A stretch of 64,000 bases of DNA from Kitasatospora sp044457565 (GTDB lineage Bacteria; Actinomycetota; Actinomycetes; Streptomycetales; Streptomycetaceae). This document shows positions 42,987 to 50,924 of the stretch, one piece after another (the stretch's first letter is position 1; the number at the start of each line of letters is the position of its first letter). Position numbers and translations under genes: made by a program. The DNA lies in NCBI RefSeq assembly GCF_044457565.1, contig NZ_JBITGZ010000003.1, forward strand, positions 62,001 through 126,000, written 5' to 3'. The notes below the pieces were generated by a model, which worked only from the letters and a program-made list of their open reading frames with translations, was not told where the DNA came from and searched no databases.

Positions 42987-44156
42987 GTGAGGCTTCTGCA
43001 CACCTCTGACTGGCACCTCGGCCGCTCCTTCCACCGCGAGAGCCTGCACGACGCCCAGCGCGCCTTCCTGGACCACATGGTCGAGGTGGTCCGGGACGAA
43101 CGGGTGGACGCCGTACTGGTCGCCGGCGACGTGTACGACCGCGCGCTGCCCGGCTTGGAGGCCGTCGCACTGTTCGACGACGTCCTGCACCGGCTGGCCC
43201 GCCTCGGCGTCCCCACCGTCTTCATCAGCGGCAATCACGACTCGGCCCGCCGGCTGGGCGTGGGCGCGGGCCTGATCGGCCGGGCCGGCATCCATCTGCG
43301 GACGGATCCGGCCGGCTGCGCCGAGCCCGTCCTGCTGGCCGACGAGCACGGCGCCGTCGCCGTGTACGGGCTGCCCTACCTGGAGCCCGCCCTGGTGCGC
43401 GAGCGCTTCGGCCTGGAGCGGGGCGGCCACGCGGCGGTGCTCGGCGCGGCGATGGACCGGGTCAGGGCGGACCTGGCGCAGCGGCCGGCCGGCACCCGGG
43501 CGGTCGTGCTGGCGCACGCCTTCGTGACCGGCGGCACGCCCAGCGACAGCGAGCGGGACATCGCGGTCGGCGGGGTCGCCGCCGTGCCCGCCTCGGCCTT
43601 CGACGGCGTGCACTACGCCGCGCTCGGCCACCTGCACGGATGTCAGACGCTCGCCCCGCACCTGCGCTACAGCGGCTCCCCGCTGGCGTACTCCTTCTCC
43701 GAGGTGCACCACCGCAAGTCCATGTGGCTGCTCGACCTGGCGGCGGACGGCTCGGTGGCCGCCGAGCGGATCGACTGCCCCGTGCCGCGGCCGCTCGCCC
43801 GCCTGAAGGGGCGGCTGGAGCAGCTGCTGGGGGATCCGGCCCACGAGCTGCACGAGCAGTCCTGGGTGCAGGTCACGCTGACCGATCCCGGCCGGCCCGC
43901 CGAGCCGATGGAGCGGCTGCGCCGGCGCTTCCCGCACACCCTGCAGCTGCTGTTCGAACCCGACGAGGTGGAGTCGGAGCCGCAGCACTCGTACGCGGCC
44001 CGGGTCGCCGGCCGCACCGACCTGGAGATCGCCGAGAGCTTCGTCCGGCACGTACGCCCCGGCGCGGCGGCGGACGACGCGGAGCTGCACTGGCTGCGCG
44101 AGGGCTTCGAGAGCGTCCGCCAGGCGACCGACCGCAGGGCGGAGCTGCCGACGTGA
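42987..44156 (+). CDS. sbcD: Exonuclease SbcCD, nuclease subunit SbcD (Mre11-like)
   Basis: The 389-residue Mre11-type metallophosphoesterase cleaves hairpins and DNA ends with SbcC. The motifs are in order: TSDWHLGRSF, VAGDVYDRALP, FISGNHDSARR, the VLAHAFVTGG region and YAALGHLHGCQ. The GTG at 42987 has AGGTGAGGG upstream. sbcC follows after 124 bp. That gap carries two CGCACCGCCCACCCG direct repeats and no gene. Confidence 0.96.
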   Translation: MRLLHTSDWHLGRSFHRESLHDAQRAFLDHMVEVVRDERVDAVLVAGDVYDRALPGLEAVALFDDVLHRLARLGVPTVFISGNHDSARRLGVGAGLIGRAGIHLRTDPAGCAEPVLLADEHGAVAVYGLPYLEPALVRERFGLERGGHAAVLGAAMDRVRADLAQRPAGTRAVVLAHAFVTGGTPSDSERDIAVGGVAAVPASAFDGVHYAALGHLHGCQTLAPHLRYSGSPLAYSFSEVHHRKSMWLLDLAADGSVAAERIDCPVPRPLARLKGRLEQLLGDPAHELHEQSWVQVTLTDPGRPAEPMERLRRRFPHTLQLLFEPDEVESEPQHSYAARVAGRTDLEIAESFVRHVRPGAAADDAELHWLREGFESVRQATDRRAELPT

Positions 44157-44280
44157 GCTACCGCAGGACCGTCCTTCTCCGCACCGCCGGCCGGCCCGCC
44201 ACCCACCCTCGCACCGCCCACCCGCGCACCGCCCACCCGGCAGTCCGTGCCGCCGTCCACCGCCGGCAGGAGCCGCCCCG

Positions 44281-47200
44281 ATGAGACTGCACCAGCTGAC
44301 CGTCACCGCGTTCGGGCCGTTCGCCGCCGCCGAGCGGGTCGACTTCGACGCGCTCTCCACCGGCGGGCTCTTCCTGCTGCGCGGGGCGACGGGCGCCGGC
44401 AAGAGCAGCGTGCTGGACGCCGTCTGCTTCGCCCTCTACGGCGAGGTGCCGGGCACCCGGCGCGCCAACCGGCTGCGCAGCGACCACGCCGATCCGCTGC
44501 TGCTCACCGAGGTCCGGCTGGAGCTCACCCTCGGCGGGCGACGGCTGGAGATCACCCGGATCCCCGAGCAGCAACGGCCGAAGAAGCGCGGCGACGGCTG
44601 GACGACCGAGAAGGCGCAGACACTGCTGCGCGAGTGGGTCGCCGACACCGGCGACGGCACTCCCGGCTGGCGGGCCGGCAGCCGCTCGCACCAGGAGGCC
44701 GGCGAGGAGATCCACCGGCTGATCGGGATGAGCCGCGAGCAGTTCTGCCAGGTGGTGCTGCTGCCGCAGGGCGACTTCGCGCGCTTCCTGCGCGCGGACG
44801 CCGTCGAGCGCGCCAAGCTGCTCGGTCGGCTGTTCGACACCCAGCGGTTCGGGCAGGTGGAGGGCTGGCTCGCCGAGCGGCGCAGGGCCCAGGAGGCCGC
44901 CGTCCAGGCCGGCCGACGGCAGCTGCGGGCCCTGGCGAGCAAGGCGGAGCAGGCCGCCGGCCCGGCGGCGGAGCCCGCCGCCGGGTGGCTGCCGGCGGAG
45001 GACGACTCGGCGAGCGTCCCGGCCGACCTCACCGCGGGCGTGCTCGGCTGGGCGGCGATCCTGCGCAGCGGCGCGGCCGAGCAGCTCACCATCGCCGACG
45101 CCGCGCTCTCGGGCGCGGAGCTGGCCCACCGACGGGCGCAGCAGCGGCTGTCCTCCGCCGGGGAGCTGGCGGAGCGTCAGCGCCGCCACCGGGAGGCGGT
45201 GCTCAGGGCGGCCCGGCTCGCGGAGGCGGAGGCCGCGCTGGGGGCGGACCGCCGGCGGCTGGCGGCGGCGCAGGCGGCGCTCGGCGTCGAGTCGGTGCTA
45301 CGGCTGCGCGACGCGGCTGCCGAGGCGTACACGGCCGCCGAGCACGAGGAGCGCCGCCACCGCGAAGCCCTCGCCCGGTCCGACACCCGCGGGCCGGGCC
45401 CGCGGACCACGGGGGCGGGCGCGAGCGCGCCGGAGGCAGCCTCACCCGCATCCGCACCCGACAGCGGCGCCGTGCTCGCCCGGGCCGGGGCCGAGGAGCT
45501 GGCAGCGGCCGAGCTGCGGCTGCGGGCCGAGGTGGTGCGGCTGGAGGCCGCCGGGGCGGACGAGCAGCGCTGCGCCGCCCTCGGCCGCGAGCAGGCGAGC
45601 GCCGACGCCGAGCGCCGCCGGGCCGAGGAGCTGGCCGAGGAGGCCGGGGACTGGCTGGTCGACTTCGACGCCCGGCTGGCCGTGCTCCAGGAGGAGCAGG
45701 CCACCGCACGCGCCGCCGGGGCCAAGGTGGAGCAGCTGGACACCCGCCGCGCCGAGGTCACCGAGCGGCTGGCGGCCGCCCGGCGCCGGGACGGGCTGCG
45801 CGAGGAGATCGACCGGGCCCGGCCGCAGCTGCTCACGCTGCGCACCCGCGCGCTGGACGCCCGCGAGCACACCCAGGACCTGCGGGAACGCCGGCTCTCC
45901 GGGATGGCCGCCGAGCTGGCGGCCGCGCTGCGCGATGGCGAGGCCTGCCGGGTCTGCGGCTCGCCCGAGCACCCGGCGCCGGCCGAGCCGGCCGGCGGTC
46001 AGGTCGGCGCGCAGGACGAGGAGCGGGCGCGCGCCGCACAGGCGGCGGCCGAGCAGACGCTCGCATCGGCCGAGCAGACGCTGACCGGCCTCCAGGTGCA
46101 GGAGGCCGCCGCCGCCGGAGCCGCCGGCTCCGCGACCGCCGAGGCGCTCGCCGAAGCACTGACGGCCCTGGAACAGGAGCACCGCACGGCGCTTCGCACG
46201 GCCGACGCCCTCGGCTCCGCCACCCGGCGAATCGAACACCTGACGCACGAGCAGAGCACCCGGCAGTCCCGGCTGCGCGAGGCCGGCGAACGGGCCGCGG
46301 CGCTCACCGCCAGGCTCCAGGCGCTGCACGCCGAACAACAGGACCTCACCCAGCGGGTCGCGGCGGCCAGGGGCGACGCCCCGTCGGTGGCGGACCGGGC
46401 GGCCACGCTCGGCCGGCTGGCCGACCGGGTGGCCGCACTGCTGGGCGCCACCCGGGCCGGCGCCGAGGCCGCCGTCCGGCTCAAGGACGCCGACGCCGAG
46501 CTGGCCAGGGCCGCCGCAGCAGCCGGCTTCGCCACCCCCCAGCAGGCGGCCGCCGTCCTGCTGCCGGCCCCCGCGCGCGCCGAGCTTCAGGGGCGTCTGG
46601 AGCGCCACCGCACCGAGCTGGCCGCCGTGGAGGAGCTGCTCGCCCAGGACGAACTGGTGTCGGCGGCGGCGCGGCCGCCCGCCGATCCGGCCGCGGCCGA
46701 GGCCTGCCTGCGGGCCGCCACCGACCGACTGCGCCGCGCCGCGGCCGCCCAGCACGCCGCCCGGGAGCGCTGCACCGACCTGACCGCGATCGGCCGGCAG
46801 CTGGCCGAGCTCGCGGCCTCGCTGGCCCCGGCCCTGGAGAAGTACTCCCGGGTCAACCGGCTGGCGGCGCTGGCCGCCGGCACCTCGGCCGAGAACCGGC
46901 TGCGGATGCGCCTGGAGTCGTACGTCCTGGCGGCCCGGCTGGAGCAGGTCGCGGCGGCGGCCAGCGACCGGCTGGTCCGGATGTCGGGCGGCCGGTACAC
47001 CCTCGTCCACAGCGACGACCGGACGGCCGGCGGCAAGCGCTCCGGCCTGTCGCTGCGCGTGGTGGACGCCTGGACGGGCACCGAGCGGGACACCGCCACG
47101 CTCTCCGGCGGTGAGAGCTTCTTCGCCTCACTGGCGCTGGCCCTGGGCCTGGCGGACGTGGTGACGGACGAGGCCGGCGGTATGCCGCTGGACACCCTCT

Positions 47201-47403
47201 TCATCGACGAGGGCTTCGGCACGCTGGACGAGCACGCGCTGGAGGAGGTCATGGACGTACTCGACGGCCTGCGCGAACGCGACCGCGCCGTGGGGATCGT
47301 CAGCCACGTCGCCGACCTGCGCAGCCGCATCCCCGCCCAGCTCCTGGTCCGCAAGGGCCGCCACGGCTCCACCCTCGCCCTGGCCGGCCGCGAGGACGCC
47401 TGA
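44281..47403 (+). CDS. sbcC: Exonuclease SbcCD, ATPase subunit SbcC (Rad50-like)
   Basis: The 1040-residue SMC-like ATPase pairs with SbcD. Walker A is LLRGATGAGKSSVLDAV at about residues 33-49. The Q-loop region QVVLLPQGDFARFL lies near 157, and the zinc hook CRVCGSPEHP near 555 sits between two Ala/Glu/Arg-rich coiled coils. The ABC signature LSGGESFFASLALALG is near 940, and Walker B LFIDEGFGTLDEHAL near 977. All ATPase parts are present. The ATG at 44281 follows GGAG. Confidence 0.96.
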   Translation: MRLHQLTVTAFGPFAAAERVDFDALSTGGLFLLRGATGAGKSSVLDAVCFALYGEVPGTRRANRLRSDHADPLLLTEVRLELTLGGRRLEITRIPEQQRPKKRGDGWTTEKAQTLLREWVADTGDGTPGWRAGSRSHQEAGEEIHRLIGMSREQFCQVVLLPQGDFARFLRADAVERAKLLGRLFDTQRFGQVEGWLAERRRAQEAAVQAGRRQLRALASKAEQAAGPAAEPAAGWLPAEDDSASVPADLTAGVLGWAAILRSGAAEQLTIADAALSGAELAHRRAQQRLSSAGELAERQRRHREAVLRAARLAEAEAALGADRRRLAAAQAALGVESVLRLRDAAAEAYTAAEHEERRHREALARSDTRGPGPRTTGAGASAPEAASPASAPDSGAVLARAGAEELAAAELRLRAEVVRLEAAGADEQRCAALGREQASADAERRRAEELAEEAGDWLVDFDARLAVLQEEQATARAAGAKVEQLDTRRAEVTERLAAARRRDGLREEIDRARPQLLTLRTRALDAREHTQDLRERRLSGMAAELAAALRDGEACRVCGSPEHPAPAEPAGGQVGAQDEERARAAQAAAEQTLASAEQTLTGLQVQEAAAAGAAGSATAEALAEALTALEQEHRTALRTADALGSATRRIEHLTHEQSTRQSRLREAGERAAALTARLQALHAEQQDLTQRVAAARGDAPSVADRAATLGRLADRVAALLGATRAGAEAAVRLKDADAELARAAAAAGFATPQQAAAVLLPAPARAELQGRLERHRTELAAVEELLAQDELVSAAARPPADPAAAEACLRAATDRLRRAAAAQHAARERCTDLTAIGRQLAELAASLAPALEKYSRVNRLAALAAGTSAENRLRMRLESYVLAARLEQVAAAASDRLVRMSGGRYTLVHSDDRTAGGKRSGLSLRVVDAWTGTERDTATLSGGESFFASLALALGLADVVTDEAGGMPLDTLFIDEGFGTLDEHALEEVMDVLDGLRERDRAVGIVSHVADLRSRIPAQLLVRKGRHGSTLALAGREDA

Positions 47404-47416
47404 CGGGCGCGCGGTG

Positions 47417-47620
47417 TCAGCCGGAGCAGGCGATGCGCTGGGCCTGCTGCCATGTGCAGACCGGGCAGAGGGTGCTGCCGGGGTGGTCGGCGGGGAGCTC
47501 GGTGGGCTCGCCGCACAGGACACAGTCGGCACGGGCGCCGGTCAGCTCCGGGTCGTGGGTCAGCGCCCGTTCCGCGCCGACCGGGGCCGCGGAGCAGCTC
47601 TGCGGGGTGTCATCGCTCAT
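47417..47620 (-). CDS. Small zinc-ribbon protein
   Basis: This 67-residue protein has two CxxC pairs: CVLCGEPTELPADHPGS, then LCPVCTWQQAQR. That is a typical zinc ribbon with a 14-residue spacer. The N-terminal 30 residues are polar. The ATG at 47620 follows AGGAAGG. It is convergent with sbcC, only 13 bp from its stop. It may bind nucleic acid or a protein; no specific role can be given. Confidence 0.75.
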   Translation of the reverse strand: MSDDTPQSCSAAPVGAERALTHDPELTGARADCVLCGEPTELPADHPGSTLCPVCTWQQAQRIACSG

Positions 47621-47681
47621 GGCGCCTTCCTACTCCGGACCGCCGTCGGGCCGCAAGCCGCCTCAGGCTACGGTGGCCCGC

Positions 47682-48233
47682 ATGCCCTCCGACCTCCGCC
47701 GCCGCCTGCAGGCCGCCCGTGCCACCTCCCCCAGCTATCCGGAGGTCGGCGCGAGCCGGCTGGCCGCGCTGCCGCCGGGGTACGCGCACCTGCGCCGCCG
47801 GGTGCATCTGGGCCACGGCCGGGACGTGCTGGAGCGGGCCGGGCGCCATGTGCTGGCCTGGGGCAGCCAGCTCGGTACCGGCTTCGCGGTGTACCCGTAC
47901 GCGCCGGCCGAGCCGGGCGCGACCGTGCTGCTGCGCCTGGCCCTGCCCGGACTGCGCCGGCCCCGGATGGTGATCCCGTGCCGGGTGATCTGGACGGTGG
48001 AGGAGGACAACCGGATCGGCTTCGCCTACGGGACCCTGCCCGGGCACCCCGAGCAGGGCGAGGAGGCGTTCGTGGTGAGCATGGACGAGGCCGGTGAGGT
48101 CTGGTTCGAGGTGGCCGCGTTCTCCCGGCTGGCCGCCTGGTACGCCCGACTGGGACGCCCGGTGGCGCTGTTGCTGCAACACCTGGCGATCGAGCGCTAC
48201 CTCACCGCGGTGGCGGCCGCGGCGAGGGGCTGA
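47682..48233 (+). CDS. DUF1990-family protein
   Basis: This 183-residue protein matches DUF1990 by SYPEVGASRLAALPPGY, PCRVIWTVEEDNRIGFAYGT, then LPGHPEQGEEAFVVSMD, and the closing RYLTAVAAAARG. The family has a START-like fold and no established activity. The ATG at 47682 has a weak ribosome site. It is divergent from the zinc-ribbon gene with about 60 bp between. Confidence 0.85.
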   Translation: MPSDLRRRLQAARATSPSYPEVGASRLAALPPGYAHLRRRVHLGHGRDVLERAGRHVLAWGSQLGTGFAVYPYAPAEPGATVLLRLALPGLRRPRMVIPCRVIWTVEEDNRIGFAYGTLPGHPEQGEEAFVVSMDEAGEVWFEVAAFSRLAAWYARLGRPVALLLQHLAIERYLTAVAAAARG

Positions 48234-48295
48234 CCACCGCGCTGCGCGCTCCGTGCGCCCCCGTCGCCACCCGCCACCCGCCGCCGGCGCCCGGC

Positions 48296-48718
48296 TCAGC
48301 CGAGGAACGAGAGCCGGACCGTACGCCGCAGGTTGTCACCGTTGGTGTCGACCAGCACCACCGACTGCCACACCCCGAGCGCGAGTTGGCCGCCGATCAC
48401 CGGCAGCGTGGCGTGCGGGGCGACGAGGCCCGGCAGCACGTGGTCGCGGCCGTGGCCGGGACTGCCGTGGCGGTGCTGCCAGCGGTCGTCCGCCGGGAGG
48501 AGGTCGCGCAGGATGGCGAGCAGGTCCTCGTCGCTGCCGGCGCCGGTCTCCAGGACGGCGATGCCGGCGGTGGCGTGCGGCACGAAGACGTTGAGCAGGC
48601 CGTCACGGCCGGCGGCCGCCTCGTTCAGGAACTCCGCGCAGCGGTCGGTGATGTCGAGGGCCACCTCGCGGGTACCGGTGGTGATCTGGAAGGTGCTGGA
48701 GTGGAAGTTGTCCGCCAT
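48296..48718 (-). CDS. yjbQ: YjbQ-family protein (UPF0047)
   Basis: This 140-residue protein carries the YjbQ signature FVPHATAGIAVLETGAGSDE, and the later RHGSPGHGRDHVLPGLVAPH histidine cluster. Family members have been linked to weak thiamine-phosphate synthase activity and metal binding. The ATG at 48718 has GAGGATGG upstream. It stands alone, convergent with the DUF1990 gene. Confidence 0.9.
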   Translation of the reverse strand: MADNFHSSTFQITTGTREVALDITDRCAEFLNEAAAGRDGLLNVFVPHATAGIAVLETGAGSDEDLLAILRDLLPADDRWQHRHGSPGHGRDHVLPGLVAPHATLPVIGGQLALGVWQSVVLVDTNGDNLRRTVRLSFLG

Positions 48719-48954
48719 GCCGCCATCCTCACGCACCCGCGGCGCGGCGCCCACTCGGCCCCGCCACCCCCGGGCGCCACAAGGGGCGCACGGCAGGATC
48801 ACCCCGGCGGGCTTTGGCGGGCCGCCCGGGTGGTCCCGCCGGAGCAGCTCGTAACGGCCGCGCGGGCAGGAGTCCGGGCACGCCAAAGACCCGGTGGACG
48901 CTTCGGTCCTCCGGGCCGGTGGTGCCGGTGGGCGCGGGCCAGGGCAGGTAGGCC

Positions 48955-49221
48955 CTAGCCGCGTCCGCCGAAGAGGCTGCGCCGCAGTCGGCGCAGCGGT
49001 GCCAGCAGTGACACCCGCGCGGTTCGGCGCCGCGCGGTCGGGGTGCCGACGCCACGTGGCGTCAGCTCCCTTATCAGCCCGAGCGCCTCGGCGGTGTCGA
49101 CCGCCGAGAGTGCGGGCGCGCCGAGCACAGCCAGGTGACGGTCGATCCGGCGGCCGGTCGCGCCGACGCCGCATTGGATCGCCGGCACACGAGGCCGAGT
49201 CCGCGCTTGCATGTGTTCCAT
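48955..49221 (-). CDS. Small basic hypothetical protein
   Basis: This 88-residue frame has G/C-rich third positions throughout and a basic C-terminus (LLAPLRRLRRSLFGGRG). A central stretch, AIQCGVGATGRRIDRHLAVL, resembles a short helical domain. No family is recognised. Two ATGs, 49221 and 49212, are possible; neither has a strong ribosome site. Codon pattern supports a real gene, but expression is uncertain. Confidence 0.5.
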   Translation of the reverse strand: MEHMQARTRPRVPAIQCGVGATGRRIDRHLAVLGAPALSAVDTAEALGLIRELTPRGVGTPTARRRTARVSLLAPLRRLRRSLFGGRG

Positions 49222-49438
49222 CAGTTTCCCACCCCTACGAGGCGCCAGGGCCGTGAGGCGAAGACTATCCGTGACAGACGGCCTTCGCGCAACCGTCCTG
49301 GTGTTCTGCCACCGTATCGTGCGACGACAACTGACGCCTCACCAGGGGCGGGAGGCCCTGGTCACGTTCAGGCATCGGGATGGTGCACGAGCTTCACAAG
49401 CCGTCGCAGACAGAAGGGGGTCCGCGCCAGCGCCCGGC

Positions 49439-50344
49439 TCAGCCGGCGCGCGCCGGGCGCGCGACCGGGGCCGCCCGGCCGGCCCGGAGTCCGGGCGGAT
49501 CGAACAGCCAGGAGAGGCCGGCGCCGCAGAGGCCCAGCCCGGTGAAGGTGAGCAGGGCCAGCACGACCAGCCAGGCGCCGGGCGAACCCCAGGCGATGCG
49601 GTCCGCGTGGCGGAGCAGTCCGGCCAGGCCCAGGAGGCCGGTGCAGACCAGCGCCGCCATTCCGCCGCGGACCCGGCGCAGCTCGGCCTCCCGCCGGCTG
49701 AGCAGCAGTGCGGCTCCGAAGACCAGGCCCCAGGCGCCGATCACCCGTACGTCCAGCTCGCCCACCCGCCAGGGCCAGTGCCGGGCGGCCGGGCCGGGGG
49801 CGGCGTACAGGGCCAGACCGGCGGCGGTGAGCACGGCGCCGTTGCCGGCCATCGGTGCGGCGACCCACCAGGGCAGGCGCGGAGGCCGGCGCGGGAAGGT
49901 GCCCCTGGTCCGCCACTGGGCGCCGAGCGCCGCCATGCCGAGGAAGGGGGAGCTGACGTGGACGGCGAGCCAGCCCCAGGCGGCGAGGACGGCCGGCAGG
50001 GTGCCGGAGGTCAGGTGCAGGGTGCCGCGGCCCAGCAGGGTGGCGCCGAGCATCAGCATCATGAAGAGCGAGGCGGCGGCCACCGCGACCCGCACGTTGA
50101 CCCACTCCCGTGCGCGCAGCGCGAGCGTGAGCATGGCGCAGCTGCCGCCGTACGCGGCGCCGAGCAGGCCGGCGGTGGCCGGTGACATCCGCCAGGCGAA
50201 GAAGTCGCCGGTCCGGCCGGGGAGCAGGGTGAGGATGAGGAAGGTGTAGCCGGCGCCCAGGGCGAGCGGCCCGAGCATCAGGAGCTTGAGCAGCGGGCTG
50301 ACGGGTCTGTACGGGGGAGAAAGCCGGGGAGGAAGCTGGCTCAC
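49439..50344 (-). CDS. Polytopic membrane protein of unknown function
   Basis: This 301-residue protein has about eight hydrophobic segments, from LLKLLMLGPLALGAGYTF at residue 18 to AWLVVLALLTFTGLGLCG near 265. It has short loops with arginine-rich turns and no transporter or enzyme motif that I recognise. The GTG at 50344 has GGGAG upstream. It is divergent from the wall-polymer glycosyltransferase across a 580-bp spacer. Confidence 0.7.
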   Translation of the reverse strand: MSQLPPRLSPPYRPVSPLLKLLMLGPLALGAGYTFLILTLLPGRTGDFFAWRMSPATAGLLGAAYGGSCAMLTLALRAREWVNVRVAVAAASLFMMLMLGATLLGRGTLHLTSGTLPAVLAAWGWLAVHVSSPFLGMAALGAQWRTRGTFPRRPPRLPWWVAAPMAGNGAVLTAAGLALYAAPGPAARHWPWRVGELDVRVIGAWGLVFGAALLLSRREAELRRVRGGMAALVCTGLLGLAGLLRHADRIAWGSPGAWLVVLALLTFTGLGLCGAGLSWLFDPPGLRAGRAAPVARPARAG

Positions 50345-50924
50345 GGGCGCTCCCGGGGAAGGCCTGCCGATCCTTATGAGACTTGGCGTCAATATAGGAG
50401 TCGTCGCCATCCAGGGCAATGCTTCCGACCATCAGTTCGGAAAGTGAACACATTCGAGGGATTGACGGCGGCGTAACCTACAAGCAATATCTCTTCTGAC
50501 AGGAGATGTCCCCGACCAGGCGCTCCTGGCCGTCGAATGAGTTCGACAGGTGAAGGAACCTCCGACACCCGCAGTGAGTCACTGCTCGGCCGCCCCGACG
50601 CTGCGGCGGCCCGGCTCGATGCGGTGTACGGATTGGTGGTCGGCCGCTGAGGGTCGGCCGCACCACCGCCGACTGCCGGTGCCGCCCCTCGCACGGGGCG
50701 CGGCACCGGCGGTCACCCACCGGACGGCCCGCCCTGACCGCGCGCGGCGTCCGTCACTCCGCCACCCCTCCGCGATCACCCACTCCCCCGGCACGGTGGC
50801 TCCCCCGTACTCGGTAGAGTGTGCTGGCCGGGCGGCCGGCGCGGACCCGCCCGCACGCCTCGCCCAGCAATCCGTGGCCGGCCGGCAGGCCAGGCCCAAC
50901 TCGCCGAGCGCGGAGCCAACGAGC
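50345..50924. other. Divergent spacer with a terminator-like hairpin (50675-50710)
   Basis: No gene is supported. The AT-richer part at 50380-50520 (for example CAAGCAATATCTCTTCTGAC) probably holds the promoters of the membrane protein and the glycosyltransferase. GCCGGTGCCGC (50675-50685) pairs with 50700-50710 in a long leader of the glycosyltransferase gene, and may attenuate it or end a short upstream transcript. Confidence 0.55.

Noticed and set aside
44157..44280. Direct repeats between sbcD and sbcC as a possible CRISPR-like array
   Set aside because: Only two 15-bp copies with no spacers of regular length.
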